From contig NZ_JACSQL010000021.1 of assembly GCF_014836635.1 (NCBI RefSeq), forward strand, positions 1 through 48,197: 48,197 bases of DNA. Reading direction: 5' to 3'. Position numbers and translations under genes: made by a program. Source of the DNA: Paenibacillus gallinarum. GTDB taxonomy: Bacteria > Bacillota > Bacilli > Paenibacillales > Paenibacillaceae. This document shows, in pieces, positions 9,075 to 18,059 of the stretch; within the stretch, counting starts at the first letter, position 1; each line of letters starts with the position of its first letter. The notes under the pieces are model-generated. The model had not been told where the DNA came from. It saw only the letters and a program-made list of their open reading frames with translations, and did not search any database.

Positions 9075-10364
9075 ATGAAAATTGTAGCAGCTCAGGATTT
9101 TCGTCTGGATCGGAATGTGGATTATGGAACAAACGAACAGAATGAATCGGTCCGTCAAATCGTTTCTACTGTTCGTAAAGAAGGGGATTCCGCAGTTCTC
9201 AGGTATACCGCGGAACATGACCACGTGCTCCTTACTCCAGAAAAGCTCAGAGTGACGAAGGAAGAAATGATGGCAGCCTACGACAAGGTAGATCGCGCTT
9301 TTGTATCTCATATCCGCGAAGCTGCTAACAATATCCGTAGATTTCACGAAAAACAAAAACGGAATTCATGGATGGATTTTGAACCCGATGGAAGCTTGCT
9401 CGGACAAATCATTAGACCGCTTGATCGGGTCGGGGTCTATGTACCTGGTGGGAAAGCAGCTTATCCATCCTCTGTACTCATGAATGTTATTCCAGCACAG
9501 GTAGCGGGTGTGGAAGAGATTGTTATGGTTACACCGCCGGCAACAAGCGGCGGTGAAGGGATTAACCCGTACATTCTCGTGGCTGCTGCGGAAGCAGGCG
9601 TAAGCGAGATGTACCGGGTAGGCGGCGCTCAAGCTATAGCGGCGCTGGCTTACGGCACAGAAAGTATTCGCAAGGTCGACAAGATATGTGGACCGGGCAA
9701 TATCTATGTGGCGCTCGCGAAGCGAGAGGTGTTCGGTGCCGTCGATATCGATAGTATCGCAGGACCAAGCGAGATCGTCGTGCTGGCTGATGACACGGCG
9801 AGAGCCGAATATGTAGCAGCCGACTTATTGTCTCAAGCAGAACATGATGAGATGGCTTCTGCTATTCTTGTCACTACTTCCAAACTGCTGGCGGAACAAG
9901 TTCAAGCAGAGGTAGAAAAGCAGCTAAAGCAGCTGCCAAGGGAAAAGATAGCTCGTGCTTCGATCGATAGTCACGGCAGTATTATCGTTGTTGATTCCGT
10001 GCTTGAAGGAATTGAAGTGGTCAACAAGCTTGCACCGGAACATCTTGAAGTAATGGTCCAAGAGCCGATGACTTATGTATCTTATATCCGGCATGCCGGG
10101 GCTATTTTCCTTGGGCCATACAGCTCGGAGCCTGTGGGAGATTATTTTGCAGGTCCTAACCATATTATCCCGACGAACGGAACTGCGAGATACGCATCGC
10201 CCGTGGATGTTGATGATTTCACTAAGAAATCGAGCTTGATTTACTATAGCAAGGAAGCATTTTTAGCCAATGGAGAAGCAATTATTGGGCTTGCTCGTCA
10301 TGAGGGACTAGAAGGGCATGCTCGTGCAATTGAAGTCCGGTTAATGCTTGAAAAACAAGGATGA
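9075..10364 (+). CDS. hisD: Histidinol dehydrogenase
   Basis: Zinc- and NAD-dependent enzyme for the last two oxidations, from L-histidinol to L-histidine. The 429 residues include PGGKAAYPSSVLMN, the signature region IDSIAGPSEIVVLAD, LLSQAEHDEMASA with metal and catalytic ligands, and the APEHLEV motif carrying a catalytic Glu-His pair. ATG 9075 follows GGGAGTGGAG. A 200-base gap separates it from hisG. No clear terminator is seen in the gap, so cotranscription is likely, although a secondary promoter cannot be excluded. Confidence 0.97.
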   Translation: MKIVAAQDFRLDRNVDYGTNEQNESVRQIVSTVRKEGDSAVLRYTAEHDHVLLTPEKLRVTKEEMMAAYDKVDRAFVSHIREAANNIRRFHEKQKRNSWMDFEPDGSLLGQIIRPLDRVGVYVPGGKAAYPSSVLMNVIPAQVAGVEEIVMVTPPATSGGEGINPYILVAAAEAGVSEMYRVGGAQAIAALAYGTESIRKVDKICGPGNIYVALAKREVFGAVDIDSIAGPSEIVVLADDTARAEYVAADLLSQAEHDEMASAILVTTSKLLAEQVQAEVEKQLKQLPREKIARASIDSHGSIIVVDSVLEGIEVVNKLAPEHLEVMVQEPMTYVSYIRHAGAIFLGPYSSEPVGDYFAGPNHIIPTNGTARYASPVDVDDFTKKSSLIYYSKEAFLANGEAIIGLARHEGLEGHARAIEVRLMLEKQG

Positions 10365-10490
10365 GAGCATCTAAAAATGTGACTTCTAATAGAGTGACTA
10401 GCGCTCAGTAAGGCAAATGGTAAGGCAAAAATTAAGGCGAATTAATATAGCAATTCAATATAGAAGAGTGATTGAAGGGTGGAGAACCAG

Positions 10491-11108
10491 ATGGGAAATG
10501 GTGAACAGCAATTTCTTGGTGACGGACGCGGGGCAGAAGTCAGCCGGAGAACCAATGAAACCGATATTCAGCTTTGTTTTGGGGTAGACGGAAGTGGTCG
10601 TTCTGAGATCGAGACGGACGTTCCTTTTCTAAATCACATGCTTGATTTGTTTACAAAACATGGACAATTCGATCTTCAGGTAAAGGCGAAAGGTGACATA
10701 GAAATTGATGATCATCATACGGTTGAGGATATCGGAATCTGTCTTGGTCAGACACTTCGTGAAGCTTTGGGCGACAAAAAAGGGATCAAACGTTATGCCA
10801 GTGTATTTGTTCCTATGGATGAAGCGTTGGCACAAGTAGTCATTGATATCAGTAACCGGCCTCACTTTGAATATCGGGCTGATTATCCGTCCCAGCAGGT
10901 AGGAAGCTTCTCGACTGAGCTTGTTCATGAGTTCTTGTGGAAATTCGCGCTGGAAGCGCGTGTTACGCTGCACGTAATTGTTCACTACGGACAAAACACA
11001 CACCATATGATCGAGGCTATTTTTAAGGCGCTTGGCAGAGCACTTGATGAAGCAACACTCGTTGACCCGCGTGTTACGGGAGTTCCATCTACGAAGGGAG
11101 TGCTGTAG
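10491..11108 (+). CDS. hisB: Imidazoleglycerol-phosphate dehydratase
   Basis: Manganese-dependent dehydration of imidazoleglycerol phosphate to imidazole-acetol phosphate. It is a single-domain enzyme of 205 residues, without the phosphatase fusion of enterics; the phosphatase here is HisJ. Metal-binding signatures are visible: FLNHMLDLFTKHG, DDHHTVEDIGICLG and the late HHMIEAIFKALGRAL. ATG 10491 is chosen because GGTGGAG lies at good distance; a GTG at 10479 would overlap that site. The first 20 residues are variable and polar. Confidence 0.95.
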   Translation: MGNGEQQFLGDGRGAEVSRRTNETDIQLCFGVDGSGRSEIETDVPFLNHMLDLFTKHGQFDLQVKAKGDIEIDDHHTVEDIGICLGQTLREALGDKKGIKRYASVFVPMDEALAQVVIDISNRPHFEYRADYPSQQVGSFSTELVHEFLWKFALEARVTLHVIVHYGQNTHHMIEAIFKALGRALDEATLVDPRVTGVPSTKGVL

Positions 11109-11111
11109 TCT

Positions 11112-11735
11112 ATGACCATTGCCATTGTCGACTATGGGATGGGGAATCTTCATAGTGTAAGCAAGGCGATCGAACGGCTTGGCTATGAAGCACAAGTAAC
11201 GAGTAAGAAAGAAGAAATTATGGGAGCATCGGGTGTGGTGTTGCCGGGGGTAGGAGCTTATGGTGATGCTATGCAGCACCTTAGGGAAGCCGGGCTTGAT
11301 AAAGTGATGAGAGAGGTTCAGGAGAAAGAAATTCCGCTTCTTGGCATTTGTCTTGGAATGCAGCTTCTTTTTAGCAGCAGTGAGGAGCATGGCCAGCATG
11401 AAGGACTAAATATTTTACCTGGACGGGTAGTAAGGTTTGAAGACCGTTCCTCATACAAAGTGCCACATATGGGTTGGAATGAGCTTAAGTTTATACAGCG
11501 AGATAATCCACTGTTTCAAGATTTGACGGAAGGTCACGTCTATTTTGTGCATTCATATCATGTCGAACCTGAGAATGATGAGGACCTGCTTGCGGTAACG
11601 GATTATGGCTTTCCTGTTACAGCGATTGCCGGCAGAGGTTCAGTTTATGGAATGCAATTTCATCCAGAGAAGAGCGGAGAGCTCGGTATGCAGCTGTTGA
11701 AGAACTTTTTGAAACTAGCAGAGTCTAGTAGTTAA
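11112..11735 (+). CDS. hisH: Imidazole glycerol phosphate synthase subunit HisH
   Basis: Class I glutamine amidotransferase subunit that passes ammonia to HisF. Its 207 residues carry the nucleophile Cys80 in LLGICLGMQLLF and the His/Glu pair in FHPEKSG near the C-terminus. It begins three bases after the hisB stop with GAAGGGAGTG inside the end of hisB, so the two are tightly coupled. hisF, its partner, is separated by hisA, the usual order. Confidence 0.97.
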   Translation: MTIAIVDYGMGNLHSVSKAIERLGYEAQVTSKKEEIMGASGVVLPGVGAYGDAMQHLREAGLDKVMREVQEKEIPLLGICLGMQLLFSSSEEHGQHEGLNILPGRVVRFEDRSSYKVPHMGWNELKFIQRDNPLFQDLTEGHVYFVHSYHVEPENDEDLLAVTDYGFPVTAIAGRGSVYGMQFHPEKSGELGMQLLKNFLKLAESSS

Positions 11736-11764
11736 TCTGGAACATTTATAAGGGGGCCTATGCA

Positions 11765-12520
11765 ATGACAGCATTCATGATTTATCCGGCAATTGATATT
11801 AGAGGCGGGAAATGTGTACGTCTTGTTCAGGGGGATTACAACCAGGAAACGGTGTATCATGACAGTCCTGTAGAGGCAGCAAAAGCTTGGGAAGATCAAG
11901 GCGGATCTTTCATCCATTTAGTGGATCTCGACGGAGCCAAAGCAGGGTCGCCGGTTAACATCGAAGTCATTGGTCAGATCGCAGCAAAGGTTCAGGTGCC
12001 TGTTCAGGTAGGCGGGGGAATTCGCAGAATAGAGGATGTTAAGAAACTGCTCGATCTGGGCGTTGCAAGACTCATTCTAGGCACAGCAGCTATTGAGGAT
12101 CGGCAGTTTACGGAGCAAGTGCTTGGTACATATGGTGATAAAGTGGCCATTGGTATCGATGCGAGAGATGGTTATGTGGCAACTCGTGGCTGGCTCGAAA
12201 CATCAGAAGTGAAAGCAGAGATCCTTGCAAAAGAACTTTCCCTTTATGGAGCACAGACTTTTATTTTTACGGATATCTCGAGAGACGGCATGATGCAAGG
12301 TCCTAATGTGGAGGCTATCGTTGCACTAGCGGCAGCTAGCGGCCAAAAGGTCATTGCTTCTGGTGGTGTAAGCACGATGGAGGATCTTGTGAAACTGCAC
12401 AGACACCGAGAAGACGGTGTAAGCGGAGCAATTATCGGTAAGGCATTATACACAGGAGCGATTGACCTAAGACAGGCGGTTGAAACGGTAGAGAATAGTG
12501 GCGTTACCGATTTGAAATAA
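11765..12520 (+). CDS. hisA: ProFAR isomerase (phosphoribosylformimino-AICAR ribotide isomerase)
   Basis: TIM-barrel isomerase acting on ProFAR, the substrate that becomes PRFAR for HisHF. Length is 251 residues, including a short N-terminal lead before YPAIDIRGGKCVRL. The first catalytic Asp lies in AIDI, and the second phosphate-binding half has FTDISRDGMMQGPN and VIASGGVS. ATG 11765 follows AAGGGGGCC. It is related to hisF, and the two-fold (beta-alpha)8 phosphate motifs can be seen in both. Confidence 0.97.
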   Translation: MTAFMIYPAIDIRGGKCVRLVQGDYNQETVYHDSPVEAAKAWEDQGGSFIHLVDLDGAKAGSPVNIEVIGQIAAKVQVPVQVGGGIRRIEDVKKLLDLGVARLILGTAAIEDRQFTEQVLGTYGDKVAIGIDARDGYVATRGWLETSEVKAEILAKELSLYGAQTFIFTDISRDGMMQGPNVEAIVALAAASGQKVIASGGVSTMEDLVKLHRHREDGVSGAIIGKALYTGAIDLRQAVETVENSGVTDLK

Positions 12521-12588
12521 ATTCAAGTCGCGGCTAAATAAAGTCTTTGCTAGAAAGTAAAGAAAATAAGCTGAGAAGAGGTCGGATG

Positions 12589-13347
12589 ATGCTAGCTAAA
12601 CGAATTATTCCTTGCCTGGATGTAAAGGACGGCAGAGTTGTTAAAGGTGTGAATTTCGTAAATCTGCGTGATGCGGGAGATCCCGTAGAGCTGGCTGCCT
12701 TGTATGATCGTGAAGGTGCAGACGAGATTGTATTCCTTGATATATCAGCATCTGTAGAAGGACGACAGACAATGGTAGAAGTTGTGCGTCAGACGGCTGG
12801 TGAGATTGCAATTCCTTTTACGGTAGGCGGGGGCATCAAACATGTTGATGATATGAAGACAATCCTTCGTGCAGGTGCTGATAAAATCGGAATCAATACA
12901 GCGGCAGTTCTGAATCCATCTTTAATTGAGGAAGGTGCGCTCAAGTTTGGCTCGCAATGCATCGTGCTTGCTGTAGATGCCAAATGGAATGATGAATTTG
13001 GTGAATGGGAAGTGTACACACACGGCGGACGTAAGCCTACCGGAATTAGAGCACTGGAGTGGGTGAAGCAGGCAGAGAAGCTCGGAGCAGGTGAACTGCT
13101 GCTTACAAGTATGGATGCCGATGGAACAAAGAATGGTTTTGATATTCGTCTTACGTCTGCTGTTAGTGATGCAGTAGGTATTCCCGTGATCGCTTCGGGA
13201 GGAGCAGGGAAAGAAGAAGATTTTGAGGAAGTGTTTACAGCAGGAAAAGCGGATGCAGGGCTTGCTGCAACGATTTTTCACTATAAGGAAATTGCGATTC
13301 CTCATCTAAAACAACATTTGAAAGCCAAAGGGGTGGAGATTCGATGA
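12589..13347 (+). CDS. hisF: Imidazole glycerol phosphate synthase subunit HisF
   Basis: Cyclase subunit that turns PRFAR and ammonia from HisH into imidazoleglycerol phosphate and AICAR. The (beta-alpha)8 barrel has 252 residues and starts LAKRIIPCLDVKDGRVVKG; catalytic Asp residues lie in CLDVK and SMDADGTKNGFD. ATG 12589 gives the family length and lies about eight bases from AGAAGAGG; ATG 12586, one codon earlier, is equally possible. The stop codon overlaps the hisI start by four bases (ATGA). Confidence 0.96.
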   Translation: MLAKRIIPCLDVKDGRVVKGVNFVNLRDAGDPVELAALYDREGADEIVFLDISASVEGRQTMVEVVRQTAGEIAIPFTVGGGIKHVDDMKTILRAGADKIGINTAAVLNPSLIEEGALKFGSQCIVLAVDAKWNDEFGEWEVYTHGGRKPTGIRALEWVKQAEKLGAGELLLTSMDADGTKNGFDIRLTSAVSDAVGIPVIASGGAGKEEDFEEVFTAGKADAGLAATIFHYKEIAIPHLKQHLKAKGVEIR

Positions 13348-14042
13348 GCAATCAATTAAAAGATCAGCTATCACTGGGACAGGTGACCGAATATATTAGG
13401 TGGAATGATCAGGGTCTCGTCCCTGCCGTAATCCAAGATGCTGATTCAAGAGCAGTTCTGATGCTGGCCTATATGAGTCAGGAATCCCTGAAAAAATCAT
13501 TAACTACGGGAGAAACTTGGTTCTGGTCACGTTCGAGAAGTGAATTGTGGCATAAGGGAGCTACCTCTGGGAACGTACAATCCATTGTCTCTGTAAAATA
13601 CGACTGTGATGGAGATACCCTATTATTTTTGGTTAAACCGAAGGGTCCGGCATGCCATACAGGAGAAACAACTTGTTTCTATCGGGAAATCCATGGTGTT
13701 CATACAGAGGAAGCAGAGAGTGAGTCTTCGGTATACACAAGTCATCGCTTTGATGTGCTCGCAGAGCTTGAGTCGGTGATTGCAGAACGTGAACGAGATC
13801 GCCCTGAAGGAGCATATACCACGTACCTGTTCAACAAAGGGGTCGACAAGATTCTGAAAAAAATAGGTGAAGAAGCATCCGAAACGATTATTGCAGCAAA
13901 GAACAAAGATAACGAGGAACTGAAGCTTGAGGTTAGTGACTTAATGTATCATTTGTTAGTTTTGTTGCAAGAGCGTAAACTTCCCCTGGACCAAGTATTA
14001 AAAGAACTCAGTCTGCGTCACGAGCGTCCACGTCGCGATTAG
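13344..14042 (+). CDS. hisI: Bifunctional phosphoribosyl-AMP cyclohydrolase / phosphoribosyl-ATP pyrophosphatase
   Basis: Fused HisI-HisE enzyme of 232 residues catalysing steps 2 and 3 of the pathway. The N-terminal cyclohydrolase domain (about 15-115) has VLMLAYMSQES, WFWSRSRSELWHKGATSGN and the zinc/magnesium ligands in YDCDGD and the C-H/C pair of KGPACHTGETTCF. The C-terminal MazG-like pyrophosphatase domain (about 130-215) has KILKKIGEEASETIIAAKN. The start overlaps the hisF stop, so translation is coupled. Often written hisIE. Confidence 0.97.
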   Translation: MSNQLKDQLSLGQVTEYIRWNDQGLVPAVIQDADSRAVLMLAYMSQESLKKSLTTGETWFWSRSRSELWHKGATSGNVQSIVSVKYDCDGDTLLFLVKPKGPACHTGETTCFYREIHGVHTEEAESESSVYTSHRFDVLAELESVIAERERDRPEGAYTTYLFNKGVDKILKKIGEEASETIIAAKNKDNEELKLEVSDLMYHLLVLLQERKLPLDQVLKELSLRHERPRRD

Positions 14043-14060
14043 TGTAAGGGAGGAATACTC

Positions 14061-14879
14061 ATGTTAATCGATTATCATACCCATCATGCCAGATGCGGAC
14101 ATGCGGTAGGAGACCTGGAGTCTTATGTTAAACAGGCCGTCAAGCTCGGATACACTCAGATTGGCTTGTCAGATCATATGCCTCTGCTCCACGTTAATCC
14201 AGCTGAGTATTACTCAGAGATGGCGATGCCTATGGAAGAGCTCCCAAGATACATCGAGGAATGTCTTTATCTGAAAGACAAGTATAAGGATGATATTGAG
14301 GTGCGTGTTGGACTCGAAGGAGACTACATTGAAGGTTATGAAAAAGAGATCGAACAGATCATTTCGGCCTATCCTTTTGACTATGTGATTGGATCCGTTC
14401 ATTTCCTGAAAGAATGGGATATTACTGATTACAGACAAGTCTACCACTGGGAAGGCAAAGATGTGCTTGAAGTATATCGGACGTATTACGATGCTGTTCA
14501 AAAAGCCGCAAAGAGCGGGTTTTATGATTTTCTTGGACACATTGATGCAATCAAACGATTTACATATGAGCCTAAGCGGGAAGAGCGGGATGCTTGGTAT
14601 GCGCTAGAACTCGAAACCCTAGAGGTGATTGCTGACTGCGGGATTCCAATTGAGCTGAATGCCTCCGGCTTATCTAAGCCGTGTGCTGAAATGTTCCCTA
14701 GTGAGCGCATTTTGAAGCAAGCCTATCAGCTGGGGATTCCGGTAACGGTCGGTTCGGATGCCCATGATCCGGTGAAAGTAGGAGAGAATGTGGATATAGC
14801 TAGAACGCTTTTAAAAGAGATTGGTTATACCGAACTTGCTACCTTTAAAGAGAGAAAGCGCTTCATGGTTTCGTTGTAA
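14061..14879 (+). CDS. hisJ: Histidinol-phosphatase, PHP family
   Basis: PHP-domain phosphatase that converts histidinol phosphate to histidinol, replacing the HAD-type HisB domain or HisN found elsewhere. Its 272 residues begin with the metal-binding YHTHHARCGH motif; further ligands lie in GLSDHMPL, GLEGDY, GSVHFL, LGHIDAIKRF and VGSDAHDP. The start follows AAGGGAGGAA and lies 18 bases after hisI. It ends the his gene run. hisC (aminotransferase) is not in this window and must be elsewhere. Confidence 0.93.
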   Translation: MLIDYHTHHARCGHAVGDLESYVKQAVKLGYTQIGLSDHMPLLHVNPAEYYSEMAMPMEELPRYIEECLYLKDKYKDDIEVRVGLEGDYIEGYEKEIEQIISAYPFDYVIGSVHFLKEWDITDYRQVYHWEGKDVLEVYRTYYDAVQKAAKSGFYDFLGHIDAIKRFTYEPKREERDAWYALELETLEVIADCGIPIELNASGLSKPCAEMFPSERILKQAYQLGIPVTVGSDAHDPVKVGENVDIARTLLKEIGYTELATFKERKRFMVSL

Positions 14880-14901
14880 TCTATAATAAGCGTAGTATAA
14901 T
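14874..14901 (+). promoter_or_regulatory. SigA-type promoter of the PRPP synthetase gene
   Basis: TTGTAA (14874-14879), overlapping the hisJ stop, and TATAAT (14896-14901) are separated by 16 bases. The transcript would begin about 100 bases before the start codon. Confidence 0.5.
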
Positions 14902-15007
14902 AAAGGAAAAAATATACGATTCGCTATAAAGTTTACTCTATGATCGTTGTGAGCCGAATATTTTAAGAAATACTAGTGATTAAAAATAAGGTCTTCAGGA
15001 GGCATGT

Positions 15008-15955
15008 ATGCAGCACTCTCTCCGTATTTTTTCGGGATCATCCAATCCTCAGCTGGTACAAAATATATGCCAGAAGTTAGGGGTAGAGCAGGGTAAAATC
15101 AAGATATCCCGCTTCAAGAGCGGGGAGATTTACGTGCATTATGAGGAAACGATTCGTAATTGTGATGTTTTTCTTGTGCAATCTCTATCAAGACCGATCA
15201 ATGAGTTACTAGTTGAACTGCTTGTCATGATTGATGCAGCTAAACGTGCCTCTGCCCGAACGGTCAATATCATTCTGCCTTATTACGGTTATGCGAGGCA
15301 GGAGAGAAAGTCGGCTCCAAGGGAGCCGATTTCAGCAAAGTTGCTGGCTGATGTACTCACCACCGCAGGGGCAAACCGGATTGTAACGATTGATCTTCAT
15401 GCAGCAGCGATTCAGGGATTTTTTAATATCCCAGTTGACCATCTTACTGCGTTGGACTTAATTAGCGATTATCTTAAAAGCAAAAACATCGATAAACCTG
15501 TCATTGTATCGCCTGATGCGGGAAGAGCATCGATGGCAGAGAAACTGGCAAGCAGGCTGGATTCTCCGTTTGCTATCATGATTAAGAAGCGTCCAACCCA
15601 TAATGAGTCTATTATTACTCACGTAATCGGGGATGTTGATGGCAGAACCCCTATTATTATTGAAGATTTAATTGATACAGGTACGACAATTGTTAACGTA
15701 GTTGAAGGGCTTAAAGAAAGAAATGCATATCCAGCGATCGTCTGTGCGACACATGGGCTTTTTTCGGGATCGGCGTTGGAAAAACTTTCTCATCCTCATA
15801 TTGAGGAAGTGATTGTCACGGATTCTATTGAGCTTCCGCCTTCAGGACCACCTTGTTTCACCGTCTTGTCAGTTGCTCCTATGCTGGCAAGGGCAATCCG
15901 GATTATTCTCGATGGCGGTTCTATTGCTACGTTATTCAAGGATGCAGGTATTTAA
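15008..15955 (+). CDS. prs: Ribose-phosphate pyrophosphokinase (divergent PRPP synthetase)
   Basis: Makes PRPP from ribose 5-phosphate and ATP, the substrate of HisG and of nucleotide synthesis. The 315 residues keep the family layout: ILPYYGYARQERKSAPREPISAKLL, the catalytic IDLHAAAIQGFF, VSPDAGRA and a C-terminal PRPP loop. The loop reads IIEDLIDTGTTI where the usual form is DD-x-IDTAGTI, and the N-terminal FSDGE is FKSGE, so this is a diverged member. The classical Firmicute prs sits beside glmU; this one follows the his genes, so it may be a paralogue dedicated to histidine supply, or the main enzyme. The start follows AGGAGGC. The symbol is by homology only. Confidence 0.85.
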   Translation: MQHSLRIFSGSSNPQLVQNICQKLGVEQGKIKISRFKSGEIYVHYEETIRNCDVFLVQSLSRPINELLVELLVMIDAAKRASARTVNIILPYYGYARQERKSAPREPISAKLLADVLTTAGANRIVTIDLHAAAIQGFFNIPVDHLTALDLISDYLKSKNIDKPVIVSPDAGRASMAEKLASRLDSPFAIMIKKRPTHNESIITHVIGDVDGRTPIIIEDLIDTGTTIVNVVEGLKERNAYPAIVCATHGLFSGSALEKLSHPHIEEVIVTDSIELPPSGPPCFTVLSVAPMLARAIRIILDGGSIATLFKDAGI

Positions 15956-15977
15956 GGAGGACGAATAGATCACTCAG

Positions 15978-16011
15978 CAAGGTTCTTCAGCGAAGAGCCT
16001 TGTTTGCGTTT
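15978..16011 (+). terminator. Probable terminator after prs
   Basis: The stem CAAGGTTCTTC / GAAGAGCCTTG with loop AGC and one G-T pair is followed by a weak, interrupted T-run. Confidence 0.6.
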
Positions 16012-16178
16012 GGCTTGGCAGGGTTAGTAGGCTGATTCGTAAAGGGTAATGAATAAGTAGGAGACACCAAGTATCACGTGAGTTCCTCATATAATGTGTA
16101 CATCTCTTTTATAGAGTGGTGAAGTAAATTTTTCATCTGTTGTATAGTTCTGCAACACGAGAAGAGTCCTTCAGATTA

Positions 16179-16187
16179 TGTTATACT
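16179..16187 (+). promoter_or_regulatory. Extended -10 promoter of the TPR gene
   Basis: TGT-TATACT matches an extended -10 box (TG-N-TATAAT type). No good -35 box is seen. It lies about 36 bases before the start codon. Confidence 0.4.
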
Positions 16188-16222
16188 GGAGAGTATGAAA
16201 TCGTATGATATAAGGAGGTGCC

Positions 16223-18022
16223 TTGGCACGTATGAAGGGCAAACCGCAGCGGACTGATCGCTCTCTTGTCAATGTTGTACCGATTCAACTGGACGCTTCT
16301 TTTTTCTTTGAAAGAGCTGTCCGCTCGCTGGATCGCAATCATTATGACAAGGCATTAAAATATTTTAGTAAAGCAGCTGAATATGAACCGGAAAATCCGG
16401 TCAATCATTGTAATGTGGCAGGCATCCTATCTGAGATGGGGGATTATGCCCGCTCTAATGAAATTTTGAATCATGTGCTCACTGAAGTCGATCCCTCCAT
16501 GATGGAGTGTTATTTCTATATGGCGAATAACTACGCGAACATGGAGCAGTTTGAAGCCGCAGAAGAAGCTATCGTTACTTATTTGGAAGAGGATGAGCAA
16601 GGACAGTTTCTAGATGAGGCGGAAGAGATGTTAGATCTTTTGTTCTTTGAACTGGGCCGGAAGACTCCTGTGAAGCGAATTAAAGCTAGAGAAGGTATCG
16701 CTGAGCATGATTATGCTCGCAGCTTGCTGGAAGAAGGGAAATTCGCTCAGGCAGCAGAAATGCTGGAGAGCATTACAAAAGATCAGCCTGATTTCACAGC
16801 CGCACGCAATAATCTGGCCTTAGCCTATTACTATATGGGAAGGTTCTCAAGAGCGAAGGATACCATCTTTGATTTGTTAGAAATGGAGCCGGGAAATCTG
16901 CACGGGTTATGCAATCTTGCTATTTTCTATCAGAATGAAGGGAATAAAGAACAGGTAGAGGCACTTATTAAACAGTTACAGACTCTAGTTCCTTTCGAGC
17001 AAGAGCATGTCTTTAAACTGGGAACGACTATGGGGATTCTGGGAGAACATGAGACAGCATATGCTCACTTCCGCAGATTACTTAAAAATAAAGAAACAGC
17101 AAGCGATCCTTCGCTGGTTCATTATGCTGCAGTGGCAGCATGTAATACGAAGAGATATAAAGAAGCCGAGCGACTATGGGAAATGGTGCAGGCACTCGAT
17201 CCTGAATCAGAGGTTCCTAAGTTTTATATTTCTAGGCTTTCAGCACGGAAGGAAGATCAAGATTTTGGAACGGTAAGTTACCACTATCATCTCCCGTTTG
17301 AGGAACAATTCCGTCTATGGGAAAAATATGGAGCGAGTATCCCGGAAGATATTAAGAACGATCCACTTATCCGTTCTTCTTTCTTCTGGGCGCTTCATCA
17401 TGGTGATGATACGAGTAAAGCCCAAGTGATTAGTGCTCTGCGTCATATTGGTGACTATGAAGTATATCAGGCACTTACTGATTTTCTGGAACAACCGGGC
17501 GAGACTACAGAGCTCAAAGAACTCGCTCTTTCCGTACTGCGTGAGATTGGGGAACCGGAGATACTTTTGAAGGAAAAGAGTCAGAATAGCACTCTGCATT
17601 CTGCTGATTCCAGTTCGGTAGGCAAAGAGTTACCCATACTGAATAAGCAAAATGGTGAAGATGCGGAATCATCCCGCTACGAGCAGCTGGATGATAAACA
17701 ACAAGCGGTCCTAAACAAAGTTTTGGAGAAGATGGATCAGCATCCTGATATTTTACGCAAGGGAGTTCAGTATTTATGGGCAGACTATTTGAAGCAAGTC
17801 TCTCCTGAATTGCCATCGATCTCCCTCATTGAAGGATGGTCTGCTGCACTCGAATATCTCACTGTTAAATCAGCAGGCAAGGAAGTCACCTATAAGGAAG
17901 TGGCTGGCCATTATGGCATTTCGGCTTCGACGGTGAGCAGGTACGCTAAGCAAATTGATCTAGTATGTAATTCTACACATTTGTTGCAACCCGTGTTCGG
18001 GTCTTTATCGGAAAAGCTGTAG
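16223..18022 (+). CDS. TPR-repeat protein with C-terminal helix-turn-helix
   Basis: Function unknown. A 599-residue soluble protein with a basic N-terminus. Tetratricopeptide-type repeats occupy about residues 25-320 (for example YDKALKYFSKAAEYEPENPV and ARNNLALAYYYMGRFSRAKD), pointing to protein-protein binding. A middle region (about 350-450) is helical, and an acidic linker follows. The last 70 residues contain KEVAGHYGISASTVSRYAKQ, which looks like a helix-turn-helix. TTG at 16223 is favoured because AAGGAGGTG ends four bases upstream; ATG 16232 is possible but 13 bases away. The neighbours are prs and trxB, and trxB starts only 37 bases later, so the two may be cotranscribed. The combination suggests a regulator or scaffold, an inference only. 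Confidence 0.8.
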   Translation: MARMKGKPQRTDRSLVNVVPIQLDASFFFERAVRSLDRNHYDKALKYFSKAAEYEPENPVNHCNVAGILSEMGDYARSNEILNHVLTEVDPSMMECYFYMANNYANMEQFEAAEEAIVTYLEEDEQGQFLDEAEEMLDLLFFELGRKTPVKRIKAREGIAEHDYARSLLEEGKFAQAAEMLESITKDQPDFTAARNNLALAYYYMGRFSRAKDTIFDLLEMEPGNLHGLCNLAIFYQNEGNKEQVEALIKQLQTLVPFEQEHVFKLGTTMGILGEHETAYAHFRRLLKNKETASDPSLVHYAAVAACNTKRYKEAERLWEMVQALDPESEVPKFYISRLSARKEDQDFGTVSYHYHLPFEEQFRLWEKYGASIPEDIKNDPLIRSSFFWALHHGDDTSKAQVISALRHIGDYEVYQALTDFLEQPGETTELKELALSVLREIGEPEILLKEKSQNSTLHSADSSSVGKELPILNKQNGEDAESSRYEQLDDKQQAVLNKVLEKMDQHPDILRKGVQYLWADYLKQVSPELPSISLIEGWSAALEYLTVKSAGKEVTYKEVAGHYGISASTVSRYAKQIDLVCNSTHLLQPVFGSLSEKL

Positions 18023-18059
18023 TATCAAACTGTATTTTGTAAAAGGGAGGTAACGATGT

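Noticed and set aside
10629..11399. Reverse-strand frame of 256 codons over hisB and hisH
   Set aside because: Both forward genes are certain, and the frame has no start site or family resemblance.
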